Below, piece by piece: positions 23,892 through 33,018 of a stretch of 35,993 nucleotides of DNA. Both the position numbers and the translations under genes were made by a program. The stretch is taken from assembly GCA_028709785.1 (NCBI GenBank), contig JAQUTK010000035.1, positions 1 to 35,993 of the forward strand. The letters run 5' to 3'. Each line of letters starts with the position of its first letter. Position 1 is the first letter of the stretch. Source of the stretch: Bacteroidales bacterium. Lineage in GTDB: Bacteria > Bacteroidota > Bacteroidia > Bacteroidales > JAQUTK01. The notes under the pieces are model-generated. The model had not been told where the DNA came from and did not search any database. It was given only the letters and a program-made list of their open reading frames with translations.

Positions 23892-23899
23892 TATCTTTG
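23892..23899 (+). promoter_or_regulatory. -7 box for the glycosidase operon
   Basis: TATCTTTG fits TAnnTTTG, 28 bp before the ATG at 23928. A TTG at 23867-23869 is 22 nt upstream, close to the usual -33 position. Confidence 0.6.
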
Positions 23900-23927
23900 T
23901 CTCTCTTTATCAGTAGGAAAAGTCCTT

Positions 23928-26513
23928 ATGAAATATTCTTCACTTGCAATTTGCGCTGCACTACAGAAGGCTGGAGCACTGTTTGCCATGATCTTGATAT
24001 GTCTCTCCTGTTCAAAAAAACCGGAGACTGTTTTGCTGAACAACTGTTGGCAATTTACTCAGGCGAACAAGAAAGAGTGGCGGGATGCGGTGGTCCCGGG
24101 AACTGTTCATCAGGACTTACTGAGATATAAGCTCATACCGGATCCCAATATTGGAACGAATGAAAAAGAGATCCAATGGGTTGAGAATGAAGACTGGATC
24201 TATCAGACAAAGTTTGAAGTAACTTCTTCTCAACTCAGCAGAGGTGATGCGCTGCTCACTTTTGAGGGGTTGGATACCTATGCCGACGTTTACCTCAATG
24301 ACTCACTGATACTGCGCTCAGATAATATGTTTGTCGGATATTCTCTTTCTGTACACAACTATTTAAAGAAAGGAACCAATCACTTACGTCTTTACTTTCA
24401 TTCACCGATTACGTCTGTGATGCCGCAGTATGAAGCCAATGGATTTGAGTATCCCGCTGATAATGATCACAGTGAAAAGCATCTGAGTGTCTATTCACGT
24501 AAGGCTCCTTATCACTTTGGTTGGGATTGGGGACTTCGCATGGTGACGAGCGGAATCTGGCGACCAGTCTCACTTACTTTTTATGATGTGGCCCGAATTG
24601 CCGATTTTCATGTGAACCAGTTGTCTGTTGATGAGAAAATGGCAACGGTTAGCAATGAGATCACCATTCATTCGTTGAAAAACACATGGGCAAATGTCAC
24701 TGTAAAAGCGACACGCAATGAGCAGGATATAGTCGCCTCCAGACCGGTACGACTGAAGAAAGGAGAGAATAAAATTACGCTTCCGATGGAGATACGGGAT
24801 CCGGAAAGATGGATGCCCAATGGCTGGGGAACGCCTGCGCTATATGACTTTACGGCTTCGGTCTCTGTGCTGACCCGGAAAGTGGCTTCCCAAACGGAAC
24901 GTATCGGGTTGCGGAGTATCGAGGTGATTACAGAAGAAGATAGTAATGGCGAGTCATTCTTCTTCAAGGTAAATGGAATGCCCATGTATGCCAAAGGTGT
25001 CAATTATATTCCCAATGATCTTCTTTTGCCTCGTGTCACGGATTCCATTTATCACCGCACATTCGAAGATATAAAGGCGTCCAATATGAATATGATCCGT
25101 GTGTGGGGTGGAGGAGTCTATGAAGACAACCGCTTTTATAACGAGGCGGATGAACATGGTATTCTGGTTTGGCAGGATTTTATGTTTGCCTGTACGCCCT
25201 ATCCGACTGATTCTGCTTTTTTGAGTAAAGTATCTGCGGAAGCTGATTATAATATCCGCCGTTTGCGCAATCATGCCTGTATGGCCATGTGGTGCGGCAA
25301 CAATGAAATACTGGAGGCTTTGACCTATTGGGGGTTGCAGAACTCTTACCACTACAGTGACAGCATCATGCAGGGCTTTACAAAAGGTTATAACCGTCTT
25401 TTCCGTGGATTGCTGCCTGCGAAAGTAATGGAACTGGATTCAAACAAATATTATGTACACGGTTCGCCGTATGTCGCTAACTGGGGCAGACCGGACTTGT
25501 TTGCTATTCGCGATGTGCATGACTGGGGTGTATGGCACGGAAGAATGCCTTTTGAGGCATTTGAACAACGTAAAAACCGTTTCTCCAGTGAGTTTGGTTT
25601 CCAGTCTTTTCCGGAGATGAAGACGATCGCCTCCTTTGCGACTCCTGCCGATTACCAACTGGAGTCGGAGGTAATGAAAGTACATCAGAAGAGTTATATA
25701 GGTAATACGGCTATTCGTCAATATATGGAAATGTATTATAAGGTACCGGAGAAGTTTGAAGATTTTGTGTACGTCGGACTGGTGATGCAGGGAATGGGTA
25801 TGCGTATGGGCTTTGATGCGCTGCGCCGCAATCGTCCTTATTGTATGGGTACTCTGTATTGGCAGCTCAATGATTGCTGGCCGGTTGTTTCCTGGTCCAG
25901 CATTGACTATTATGGTAATTGGAAGGCGTTACAGTATCAGGCGCAGCGGGCTTTTGCTTCGCCTGCACTGAGCTTCAATGACAAAGAGGGAACGCTTCAA
26001 TGTTATGTGCTGACGGATAGCCTTACCAGTATGGAAGCGAAATGTCGTTTCCGCCTGGTTTCTTTTGAAGGAAAGGTGTTGAATGAAGAGATGATCCATC
26101 TATCCATACCGGCCAATGCTTCTACGTTGTTTGCCGAATATCCCGTGGAATCTCTGCTCAAAGAAGATCAAAAGAAAAACTGTTGTATGGAAGCTGTTGT
26201 AACTGATTTGGGCGGAAAGGAACTGACCCGACGTCTTTTCTTCTTCTGCAAGCCAAAGGAGATGCAATTGCCTGTTCCGACGATCTCCAAAGAGCTGAAA
26301 TATGAAGATGGAAAATATACCGTGAAGCTGAAGTCTGACAAACTGGTCAAGGATCTGTTTGTTGAGATTCCGGTGCAGGGTGCGCGGTTTAGTGATAACT
26401 TCTTTGATCTGCTCCCGGGTGAGGAGAAAGAGGTTATTATTACATCTCCACAGCTTTCTGCTTCCAAAAAAGTGCAGGTGATTCTTCATAATTTACGTGA
26501 AACATATAAATAG
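23928..26513 (+). CDS. Beta-mannosidase, glycoside hydrolase family 2, lipoprotein
   Basis: The protein has 861 residues. A long signal peptide ends in a lipobox LSC at Cys28. An N-terminal sugar-binding domain follows (WQFTQANKKEWRDAVVPGTVHQDLL, typical of GH2 beta-mannosidases), then an immunoglobulin-like domain, then the TIM-barrel. The acid/base is Glu460 in WCGNNEI and the nucleophile is Glu555 in SSEFGFQSFPE; both are intact. GTLYWQLNDCWPVVSWSSIDYYG is the typical C-side barrel motif. It would remove the beta-1,4-mannose of the N-glycan core after outer residues are gone. It is followed after 19 bp by a GH20 gene. From memory, Bacteroides thetaiotaomicron also has a beta-mannosidase next to GH20 genes in an N-glycan locus (BT0456-BT0461 region). 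Confidence 0.93.
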   Translation: MKYSSLAICAALQKAGALFAMILICLSCSKKPETVLLNNCWQFTQANKKEWRDAVVPGTVHQDLLRYKLIPDPNIGTNEKEIQWVENEDWIYQTKFEVTSSQLSRGDALLTFEGLDTYADVYLNDSLILRSDNMFVGYSLSVHNYLKKGTNHLRLYFHSPITSVMPQYEANGFEYPADNDHSEKHLSVYSRKAPYHFGWDWGLRMVTSGIWRPVSLTFYDVARIADFHVNQLSVDEKMATVSNEITIHSLKNTWANVTVKATRNEQDIVASRPVRLKKGENKITLPMEIRDPERWMPNGWGTPALYDFTASVSVLTRKVASQTERIGLRSIEVITEEDSNGESFFFKVNGMPMYAKGVNYIPNDLLLPRVTDSIYHRTFEDIKASNMNMIRVWGGGVYEDNRFYNEADEHGILVWQDFMFACTPYPTDSAFLSKVSAEADYNIRRLRNHACMAMWCGNNEILEALTYWGLQNSYHYSDSIMQGFTKGYNRLFRGLLPAKVMELDSNKYYVHGSPYVANWGRPDLFAIRDVHDWGVWHGRMPFEAFEQRKNRFSSEFGFQSFPEMKTIASFATPADYQLESEVMKVHQKSYIGNTAIRQYMEMYYKVPEKFEDFVYVGLVMQGMGMRMGFDALRRNRPYCMGTLYWQLNDCWPVVSWSSIDYYGNWKALQYQAQRAFASPALSFNDKEGTLQCYVLTDSLTSMEAKCRFRLVSFEGKVLNEEMIHLSIPANASTLFAEYPVESLLKEDQKKNCCMEAVVTDLGGKELTRRLFFFCKPKEMQLPVPTISKELKYEDGKYTVKLKSDKLVKDLFVEIPVQGARFSDNFFDLLPGEEKEVIITSPQLSASKKVQVILHNLRETYK

Positions 26514-26532
26514 GAACAAATTCTTTGATACA

Positions 26533-28860
26533 ATGAATATATGTAAGGAACTATCACTTTTATTTATTGCAGTTTTTATCTGTACTTCTTGTGAGGAAGA
26601 TAAATCAAAAACCAATTATGAAACAATACCTTTGCCACAGGAGATTATTAAGAAAGACGGTAATGCTTTTATAATTAGTTCAACAACGAAGATCTTATAC
26701 ACCTCCGGTAATAATTTGCTGAAGAATAATGCGCAATTTCTGGCTGAGTACATTCAGTTTACTACCGGCATTAAGCTGAAAGTTTCAGCAGGTGACAGTG
26801 CGACCAATGCTATTATTCTAAATGCCAGACTTGTCTCCAAGAACAAAGAGGCCTATCAGATCAAGGTTGCTGAAGATGGTATTCTTATCAATGGTGCTTC
26901 AGAAGCAGGAAACTTTTATGGAATACAGACGCTGCGTAAATCATTGACTGCTAGCCTACAGGACTCTACGGTTGCAATGTCTCCTGTAGAGATAAACGAC
27001 CAGCCTCGTTTTGCTTACAGAGGTATGATGCTTGATGTAAGCCGTCATTTCATGACAGTGGAAGAAGTGAAGTCATTCATTGATATGGAGGCTTTACACA
27101 ATCAGAACACGCTTCACTGGCATCTTACTGATGATCAGGGGTGGCGTATCGAAATCAAGAAATATCCTCTTCTGACAGAGATTGGCTCGAAGCGAAGTGA
27201 GACTGTCATCGGTCATAATAGCGGTCTGTATGATGGTATTCCGCAGGAAGGATATTATACGCAAGCGCAAATCCGCGAAGTTGTGGAATATGCGCAGAAA
27301 CGTTACATAACCATCGTTCCGGAAATAGATATGCCGGGACATATGATGGCTGCTTTAGCTTCTTATCCGCAGCTGGGTTGTACCGGGGGGCCGTATGAAG
27401 TCCTAAAGACATGGGGAGTAGCCGATGAGGTGCTTTGCGCAGGAAAGGAAAGCACTTTCGAATTTGTAGACGGTGTATTGGCTGAGGTTATTGAACTTTT
27501 CCCTTCCAAGATGATCCATATCGGAGGTGATGAATGCCCGAAGGTGCGATGGGCTGCATGTAAGGCATGTCAGGAACGTATCAAGGCCGAGGGATTGGCA
27601 ACAGACAGCATTCATTCGGCAGAAAATCGTTTACAAAGTTATTTCATGACTCGCGTGGAGAAGTTTGTCAACAGCAAAGGACGCCGAATTATCGGTTGGG
27701 ATGAGATACTCGAAGGGGGATTGCCTCCCGATGCGACAGTGATGGCATGGACCGGTATTGCCAACGGAATGAAAGCTGCTCAGGAAAAGCATGATGTTAT
27801 TATGACTCCGAATGACTATGCTTATTTTGACCATTATCAATCAAAAGATACAAAAAATGAGCCGGATGCGATTGGTGGTTATCTGCCGATAGACAGTGTT
27901 TATGCATACGAGCCTGTGCCTGATGGTTTGACACCTGAAGAACAGAAACATATAATCGGTGTGCAAGCCAATCTTTGGACGGAATATATGCCCGACTTCA
28001 AACAGGTGCAATATATGACGTTGCCACGTATGGCAGCAATGAGTGAGGTACAGTGGACAGAGTCTCCAAAAAAGAATTTCAAACAATTCATCAGTCGCCT
28101 TCCCCGACTGATGGATATCTATGATGCCTTAGGATACAATATGGCGAAACATCTGTATGAAGTGAGAGCAGATCTTGTACCGAATCGAGAAGAAGGCAAT
28201 ATAGAGGTAACATTAAAATCTCTGCTTGAAGGGGACATTTATTATACGCTGGACGGGTCAATTCCAACGCGGTACAGTACAAAATATGATGGCCCTTTTA
28301 GTGTTGGAGGTTATGCAGACCTTTGTGCGGCTGTTATTCGCACTTCCGATACAAGTCGGATCTTTAAAGAAAAGATACGATTGAATATAGCAAGTATGAA
28401 GCCGATCACTCTCTTGCAAAAACCAATTGGTGGCTATCCACCTACTATTGCTCAAGTCTTGAATGATGGTTTAAAAGGTGAATCAAATTACAACTCTGAT
28501 CGATGGGTAGGTTTCCAGTCTTCGGATCTGGAAGCAGTCTTTGACCTGAAAGGTGAGACAGAAATATACAAAGTTCAGATTTCTGCAAATGTAAAAAAGA
28601 ATGACTGGATCATGGGTCCTTCTTCTCTGGCAGCTTTCACATCGTCGGATGGAAAAAACTTTAAAGAGATCATGATGAAGAAGATTCCTGTGCTCGCAAA
28701 ACAAGATTCAGACAAAATATATACCTATGAGTTAACGTTCTACCCTGTTAAAACCAATTATGTCAAAGTCCTTGTAAAGCGAACTCCGGTATTACCTCCC
28801 TGGCATCCGTGTAAGGGGGCACCAGCCTTTCTTTTTGTAGATGAGATAGAGATCTTTTGA
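26533..28860 (+). CDS. Beta-N-acetylhexosaminidase, GH20, with C-terminal accessory domains, lipoprotein
   Basis: From ATG 26533 the protein has 775 residues. The frame also reaches a GTG at 26497 inside the GH2 gene, but the ATG gives a compact signal peptide with lipobox CTSC (Cys20). It also places the catalytic pair Asp333-Glu334 (HIGGDEC) at the same numbers as in the next gene. The acidic EED right after Cys20 resembles a surface-export signal of Bacteroidota lipoproteins. The first 140 residues are the GH20b domain (IPLPQEI, ASEAGNFYGIQTLRKSL). The barrel has HWHLTDDQGWRIEI. After residue 540 it adds a chitobiase-type C-terminal domain and an F5/8-type (discoidin-like) domain that may bind sugar. 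It removes terminal GlcNAc or GalNAc. Confidence 0.93.
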   Translation: MNICKELSLLFIAVFICTSCEEDKSKTNYETIPLPQEIIKKDGNAFIISSTTKILYTSGNNLLKNNAQFLAEYIQFTTGIKLKVSAGDSATNAIILNARLVSKNKEAYQIKVAEDGILINGASEAGNFYGIQTLRKSLTASLQDSTVAMSPVEINDQPRFAYRGMMLDVSRHFMTVEEVKSFIDMEALHNQNTLHWHLTDDQGWRIEIKKYPLLTEIGSKRSETVIGHNSGLYDGIPQEGYYTQAQIREVVEYAQKRYITIVPEIDMPGHMMAALASYPQLGCTGGPYEVLKTWGVADEVLCAGKESTFEFVDGVLAEVIELFPSKMIHIGGDECPKVRWAACKACQERIKAEGLATDSIHSAENRLQSYFMTRVEKFVNSKGRRIIGWDEILEGGLPPDATVMAWTGIANGMKAAQEKHDVIMTPNDYAYFDHYQSKDTKNEPDAIGGYLPIDSVYAYEPVPDGLTPEEQKHIIGVQANLWTEYMPDFKQVQYMTLPRMAAMSEVQWTESPKKNFKQFISRLPRLMDIYDALGYNMAKHLYEVRADLVPNREEGNIEVTLKSLLEGDIYYTLDGSIPTRYSTKYDGPFSVGGYADLCAAVIRTSDTSRIFKEKIRLNIASMKPITLLQKPIGGYPPTIAQVLNDGLKGESNYNSDRWVGFQSSDLEAVFDLKGETEIYKVQISANVKKNDWIMGPSSLAAFTSSDGKNFKEIMMKKIPVLAKQDSDKIYTYELTFYPVKTNYVKVLVKRTPVLPPWHPCKGAPAFLFVDEIEIF

Positions 28861-28895
28861 TCGGATTTTATTGATAACCAAATAATATATACTTT

Positions 28896-30554
28896 ATGAA
28901 TTTACTCAGAAAACTAGTACTGCCTTTGTTTGCAGTAATCTTTTATTCTTCCGGCGTCAGTGGAAGAAATGTCGCCAATTATCAAGTAATTCCATTGCCC
29001 CAGGAGATCGTACAAAACCAACAACCTGAGTTTACTTTGAATAAGAAGACCCGGATCGTGTATACTCCCGGTAATGAGTTGCTGAAAAAGAATGCAGAGT
29101 TTCTGGCAGAATATATAAAAAGTACCGTCGGACTCAAACTGAAGGTGCAAGCCGGTAAGGAGAATGCCAATTCAATTATCCTGAGCACCGGATTGAATTC
29201 TCAGAATAAAGAGGCCTATACGATCACAGTTTCGAAGGAAAATGGGATCCGGATTTCGGGCGCTTCAGAAGCCGGAACATTCTATGGCGTGCAGACAATT
29301 CGTAAGTCGTTGCCTTCTTGTGCATGTACATCGGTCGCTTTCCCTGCCGGATCAATTAATGACCAGCCGCGTTTTAGCTATAGAGGTATGATGCTGGATG
29401 TATGCCGTCACTTTATGACTGTAGAGGAAGTGAAAACGTTTATTGATATGATGGCTTTACACAATCAGAATATGCTTCACTGGCATCTGACAGAAGATCA
29501 GGGATGGCGTATTGAGATCAAGAAATATCCTCGCCTGACAGAGATTGGTTCGGTGCGAAGCGAGACTGTTATTGGTCACAACAGCGGTAAGTATGACGGC
29601 GTTCCTCACAAGGGATTCTATACACAGGAGCAGATCCGCGATGTCGTGGCGTATGCGCAACAACGTTATATCACAATCATTCCGGAGATCGATATGCCGG
29701 GTCACATGGTTGCGGCTCTGACTGCTTATCCCAATCTGGGTTGCACCGGCGGACCGTATGAGGTTCGTAAGACATGGGGAGTTGCAGAAGATGTACTCTG
29801 TTTAGGTAAGGAGAGCACATTTGAATTTGTAGAGGGAGTTTTATCGGAAGTACTCGAACTTTTCCCTTCCAAGTTTATCCATATCGGAGGCGATGAGGCT
29901 CCAAGAGTACGCTGGGCTGCTTGTCCGCAATGTCAGGCTCGTATCAAAGCGGAAGGTTTGCAAGCGAAAGACGGTCATAGTGCGGAGGACCGTTTGCAGA
30001 GCTATTTTACCACCCGGGTAGAAAAGTATTTGAATGGCAAAGGACGTCGCTTAATTGGTTGGGATGAGATCCTTGAAGGTGGATTGGCTCCTGATGCAAC
30101 GGTAATGTCATGGCGGGGTGTAAAAGGGGGTATCAAAGCTGCTCAGCAAAATCATGATGTAGTGATGAGTCCCAACTCACATGCTTACTTTGATCATTAT
30201 CAATCGAAAGATACAAAGAATGAGCCGGATGCGATTGGTGGTTTCCTTCCTGTAGATGTTGTTTATAGCTACGAACCGGTACCGGAAGAACTGACTGCGG
30301 ATCAGAAAAAACATGTTCTTGGAGCTCAGGCAAATATCTGGACAGAGTATATTCCAAACTTCAAACAGGTTCAATACATGGCAATGCCACGTGTGGCTGC
30401 AATGTCTGAGGTACAGTGGACACAACCCGAAAAGAAGAACTACGAGAGATTCCTGACTCGCTTGCCGCGTCTCATTGATATCTACGAAGCTCTGAACTAC
30501 AATTACGCAAAGCATCTTTTCAATGTGCCAACCATGGCGCCTGCAAACAAATAA
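28896..30554 (+). CDS. Beta-N-acetylhexosaminidase, GH20, catalytic-only paralog
   Basis: The protein has 552 residues. A signal peptide (MNLLRKLVLPLFAVIFYSSG) has no cysteine at a lipobox, so it is probably periplasmic and soluble. It is closely related to the preceding enzyme across the GH20b and barrel domains (IPLPQEIV, ASEAGTFYGVQTIRKSL, HWHLTEDQGWRIEI, Asp333-Glu334 in HIGGDEA) but ends right after the barrel and lacks the C-terminal domains. The two copies are likely a tandem duplication with division of location: one lipid-anchored, one soluble. It is 35 bp after the first copy and 76 bp before a strong terminator, so it ends the GH2-GH20-GH20 operon. Confidence 0.93.
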   Translation: MNLLRKLVLPLFAVIFYSSGVSGRNVANYQVIPLPQEIVQNQQPEFTLNKKTRIVYTPGNELLKKNAEFLAEYIKSTVGLKLKVQAGKENANSIILSTGLNSQNKEAYTITVSKENGIRISGASEAGTFYGVQTIRKSLPSCACTSVAFPAGSINDQPRFSYRGMMLDVCRHFMTVEEVKTFIDMMALHNQNMLHWHLTEDQGWRIEIKKYPRLTEIGSVRSETVIGHNSGKYDGVPHKGFYTQEQIRDVVAYAQQRYITIIPEIDMPGHMVAALTAYPNLGCTGGPYEVRKTWGVAEDVLCLGKESTFEFVEGVLSEVLELFPSKFIHIGGDEAPRVRWAACPQCQARIKAEGLQAKDGHSAEDRLQSYFTTRVEKYLNGKGRRLIGWDEILEGGLAPDATVMSWRGVKGGIKAAQQNHDVVMSPNSHAYFDHYQSKDTKNEPDAIGGFLPVDVVYSYEPVPEELTADQKKHVLGAQANIWTEYIPNFKQVQYMAMPRVAAMSEVQWTQPEKKNYERFLTRLPRLIDIYEALNYNYAKHLFNVPTMAPANK

Positions 30555-30629
30555 CAGAGCGAGGAGATTGTTGTTTAAGCGTGCAATGATGGATCTCCGC
30601 AAGGATGGATGATCCGATAAAGAAAGAGA

Positions 30630-30671
30630 AGAAGGCTGTGGGGTGAATTATCTCGCAGCTTTCTTTTTTTC
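30630..30671 (+). terminator. Intrinsic terminator of the GH2-GH20-GH20 operon
   Basis: AGAAGGCTG (30630-30638) pairs with CAGCTTTCT (30656-30664) with one G-T pair, followed by a tract of T residues. Confidence 0.75.
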
Positions 30672-30724
30672 AGTTAGAAAGAAAGTTTCCGGCTTCATCT
30701 TGCGGGGATATTACAACTTTTGGT

Positions 30725-30732
30725 TAAGTTTG
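30725..30732 (+). promoter_or_regulatory. -7 box for the GH92 gene
   Basis: TAAGTTTG fits TAnnTTTG, 25 bp before the ATG at 30758. A TTG at 30700-30702 is 22 nt upstream and could serve as the -33 box. Confidence 0.55.
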
Positions 30733-30757
30733 TGCATCTAATAATAAATGAACGACC

Positions 30758-32974
30758 ATGCGAATCAAACAGTTACTGAATACTCTCTTGTTTGCCACCT
30801 CTTCACTATGCCTTTTTTCTTGTGGTGATTTGATCCCTGAACGGGATAATTACATTCAATATGTCAATCCTTTTATCGGAGGCTCTGCCACCGGTCATAC
30901 CTTTCCGGGTGCTTGCCGTCCGTTTGGATTGATCCAGGCAAGTCCGGAGACAAACGCGATAGGATGGGATTACTGTTCGGGTTACCGCTTTTCTGATTCC
31001 TTGATCTGGGGTTTTTCCCAGACACACCTGAACGGAACCGGATGTATGGATCTGGGAGATATTCTGATTCAACCGGTGAGCGGACAGCGGGTACGGGAGG
31101 ATTACAAGAGTACCTTCGACAGTGCTTCACAAAAAGCATCTCCCGGCTATTATGCTGTTCATCTCAATCAGCCGGATGTGTTGGCTGAGATTACCGCGAC
31201 GGCGCATGTCGCCATGTACCGCTTTACATATGCCAAAGAGGATACTGCCTCTTTGATGGTGGATTTTCAACACGGTCTGGTTAATAGCGAACAGTCGTAT
31301 CGTGGGCGTGTGAGCATGTTTACCATCCATAAGAAAGATGCTTATACTTTCACGGGTGAGACACGCCGCAGCATGTGGGTCAATCGTTCCTTTGCGTATG
31401 TATTGAAGTTTGACAAACCGGTGACTGACTATATCGAACTGGCTCCCAAGGAAGGAGAGGTGGGCAAACGTGTGGTTTTTACCTTTGACCTGAAGAAGGG
31501 GGATGACCTGAAAGTCAAAGTGGCGCTTTCCACTACCGGTGAGGAAGGGGCGGCAAAGAATATGGAAGCCGAACTCTCTTCATGGAACTTTGACCGTACG
31601 CTGAGCACCGCGCAGCTCGAATGGAATAATTATCTGAAACGGGTGCGGATGACCGGCACACGCGAACAGAAAGAGAACTTCTATACCTCTTTTTATCATA
31701 TGCTGATTCAACCCAACAATATCGCGGATGTGGATGGACAGTATCGTGGAGTGGACGACTCAGTGGCTCAGGCGAAGGGAAATGAGTATTATTCTACCTT
31801 CTCCTTGTGGGATACGTATCGCGCCGCTCATCCTCTCTATACCATCTTAGTACCGGAAAAGGTGGATCCGTTTGTCAATAGTATGATTGCACATGCCGAC
31901 AGACAGGGATTTCTGCCGATCTGGACGCTGTGGGGGAAAGAGAACTTTTGTATGATTGGTGATCATGCCATCCCGGTTATTGTGGATGCTTATCTGAAAG
32001 GTTTCAATGGGTTTGATGCGGAAGCTGCGTATCAGGCGATCAAAAAGTCTCTGACGACGTCGCATCAGAAGTCTCAATGGGAGGTGTTGGATAGATATGG
32101 TTATTTCCCGACTGATCTTACGGCTACTGAATCGGTGTCCCGCACGCTTGAAACATGCTATGACAATTACGCGGCGGCTATTATGGCGCGCAAACTAGGC
32201 AAGGAAGAGGACGCGCTGCTCTTTGAAAAGCGAGCTTCTTACTACAAAAACATGTTTGATCCGGCTACCGGACTGATGCGCCCGCGTCTTTCAGACAGTT
32301 CGTGGTATGCGCCTTTCAATCCTTATTCGTTGGCTCATTCGGAATCTAAAGGGGGCGATTATACGGAAGGTAATGCCTGGCAATATACCTGGCATGTGCA
32401 ACATGATGTCAAAGGGTTGATGGAGATGTATGGTTCGAAGGAGCTGTTTAAGCAGAAGCTGGATTCTCTTTTCTCTCTTTCAGCATCCTTGTTTGACTCC
32501 CCGTTGTCGGATGTTACCGGACTGATCGGACAGTATGCGCATGGCAACGAACCAAGTCACCATATACCTTATCTGTTTAATGTGGCAGGTTATCCGGCTC
32601 GAACACAAGAACTGATTCGTGAGATCTTTGACACACAGTATAAGAATAAGCCTGACGGACTTTGCGGTAATGACGACTGCGGACAGATGTCTGCCTGGTA
32701 TATGTTTAGCGCGATGGGTTTCTATCCTCTCAATCCGGTGGGAGGAGAGTATATCCTGGGTGCGCCTCAGATGGAACGCTTCGAACTTTCTCTTCCTCAC
32801 AACAAGAAATTCATTGTCATTGCTGAAGATCTTTCGAAGGATAATAAATATGTGGAGTTTGTCACGCTGAATAATGAGATCCTGGATCGCAATTATATTA
32901 CTCAGGAGGAAATCATGCAGGGAGGTACACTTCAGTTTATGATGACAAACCGTCCTCCTGTAGAGAAAAAATAA
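30758..32974 (+). CDS. GH92 alpha-mannosidase, lipoprotein
   Basis: The 738-residue protein has a signal peptide with lipobox FSC (Cys22). GH92 signatures are all present: NPFIGGSATGHTFPGACRPFG at about 37-57, DYCSGYRFSD, GNEPSHHIPYLFN with the catalytic-acid Glu598, YTEGNAWQYTW, and GNDDCGQMSAWYMFSAMGFYPL. Enzymes of this calcium-dependent family cut alpha-mannosides of N-glycans, usually alpha-1,2 but also 1,3, 1,4 and 1,6; the linkage cannot be read here. It has its own promoter and lies after the GH20 terminator. Together with the other enzymes it supports removal of the mannose arms of N-glycans. Confidence 0.95.
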   Translation: MRIKQLLNTLLFATSSLCLFSCGDLIPERDNYIQYVNPFIGGSATGHTFPGACRPFGLIQASPETNAIGWDYCSGYRFSDSLIWGFSQTHLNGTGCMDLGDILIQPVSGQRVREDYKSTFDSASQKASPGYYAVHLNQPDVLAEITATAHVAMYRFTYAKEDTASLMVDFQHGLVNSEQSYRGRVSMFTIHKKDAYTFTGETRRSMWVNRSFAYVLKFDKPVTDYIELAPKEGEVGKRVVFTFDLKKGDDLKVKVALSTTGEEGAAKNMEAELSSWNFDRTLSTAQLEWNNYLKRVRMTGTREQKENFYTSFYHMLIQPNNIADVDGQYRGVDDSVAQAKGNEYYSTFSLWDTYRAAHPLYTILVPEKVDPFVNSMIAHADRQGFLPIWTLWGKENFCMIGDHAIPVIVDAYLKGFNGFDAEAAYQAIKKSLTTSHQKSQWEVLDRYGYFPTDLTATESVSRTLETCYDNYAAAIMARKLGKEEDALLFEKRASYYKNMFDPATGLMRPRLSDSSWYAPFNPYSLAHSESKGGDYTEGNAWQYTWHVQHDVKGLMEMYGSKELFKQKLDSLFSLSASLFDSPLSDVTGLIGQYAHGNEPSHHIPYLFNVAGYPARTQELIREIFDTQYKNKPDGLCGNDDCGQMSAWYMFSAMGFYPLNPVGGEYILGAPQMERFELSLPHNKKFIVIAEDLSKDNKYVEFVTLNNEILDRNYITQEEIMQGGTLQFMMTNRPPVEKK

Positions 32975-32986
32975 AAGAATAATTCA

Positions 32987-32994
32987 TACATTTG
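32987..32994 (+). promoter_or_regulatory. -7 box for the GH29 gene
   Basis: TACATTTG fits TAnnTTTG and is 24 bp before the ATG at 33019. No -33 box is clear. Confidence 0.5.
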
Positions 32995-33018
32995 CCCGAA
33001 AACTGAAAATCTTAGTAT

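Noticed and set aside
26497..26532. GTG start of the first GH20 gene inside the GH2 gene
   Set aside because: The ATG at 26533 gives a better signal peptide and puts the catalytic pair at the same residue numbers as in the paralog.
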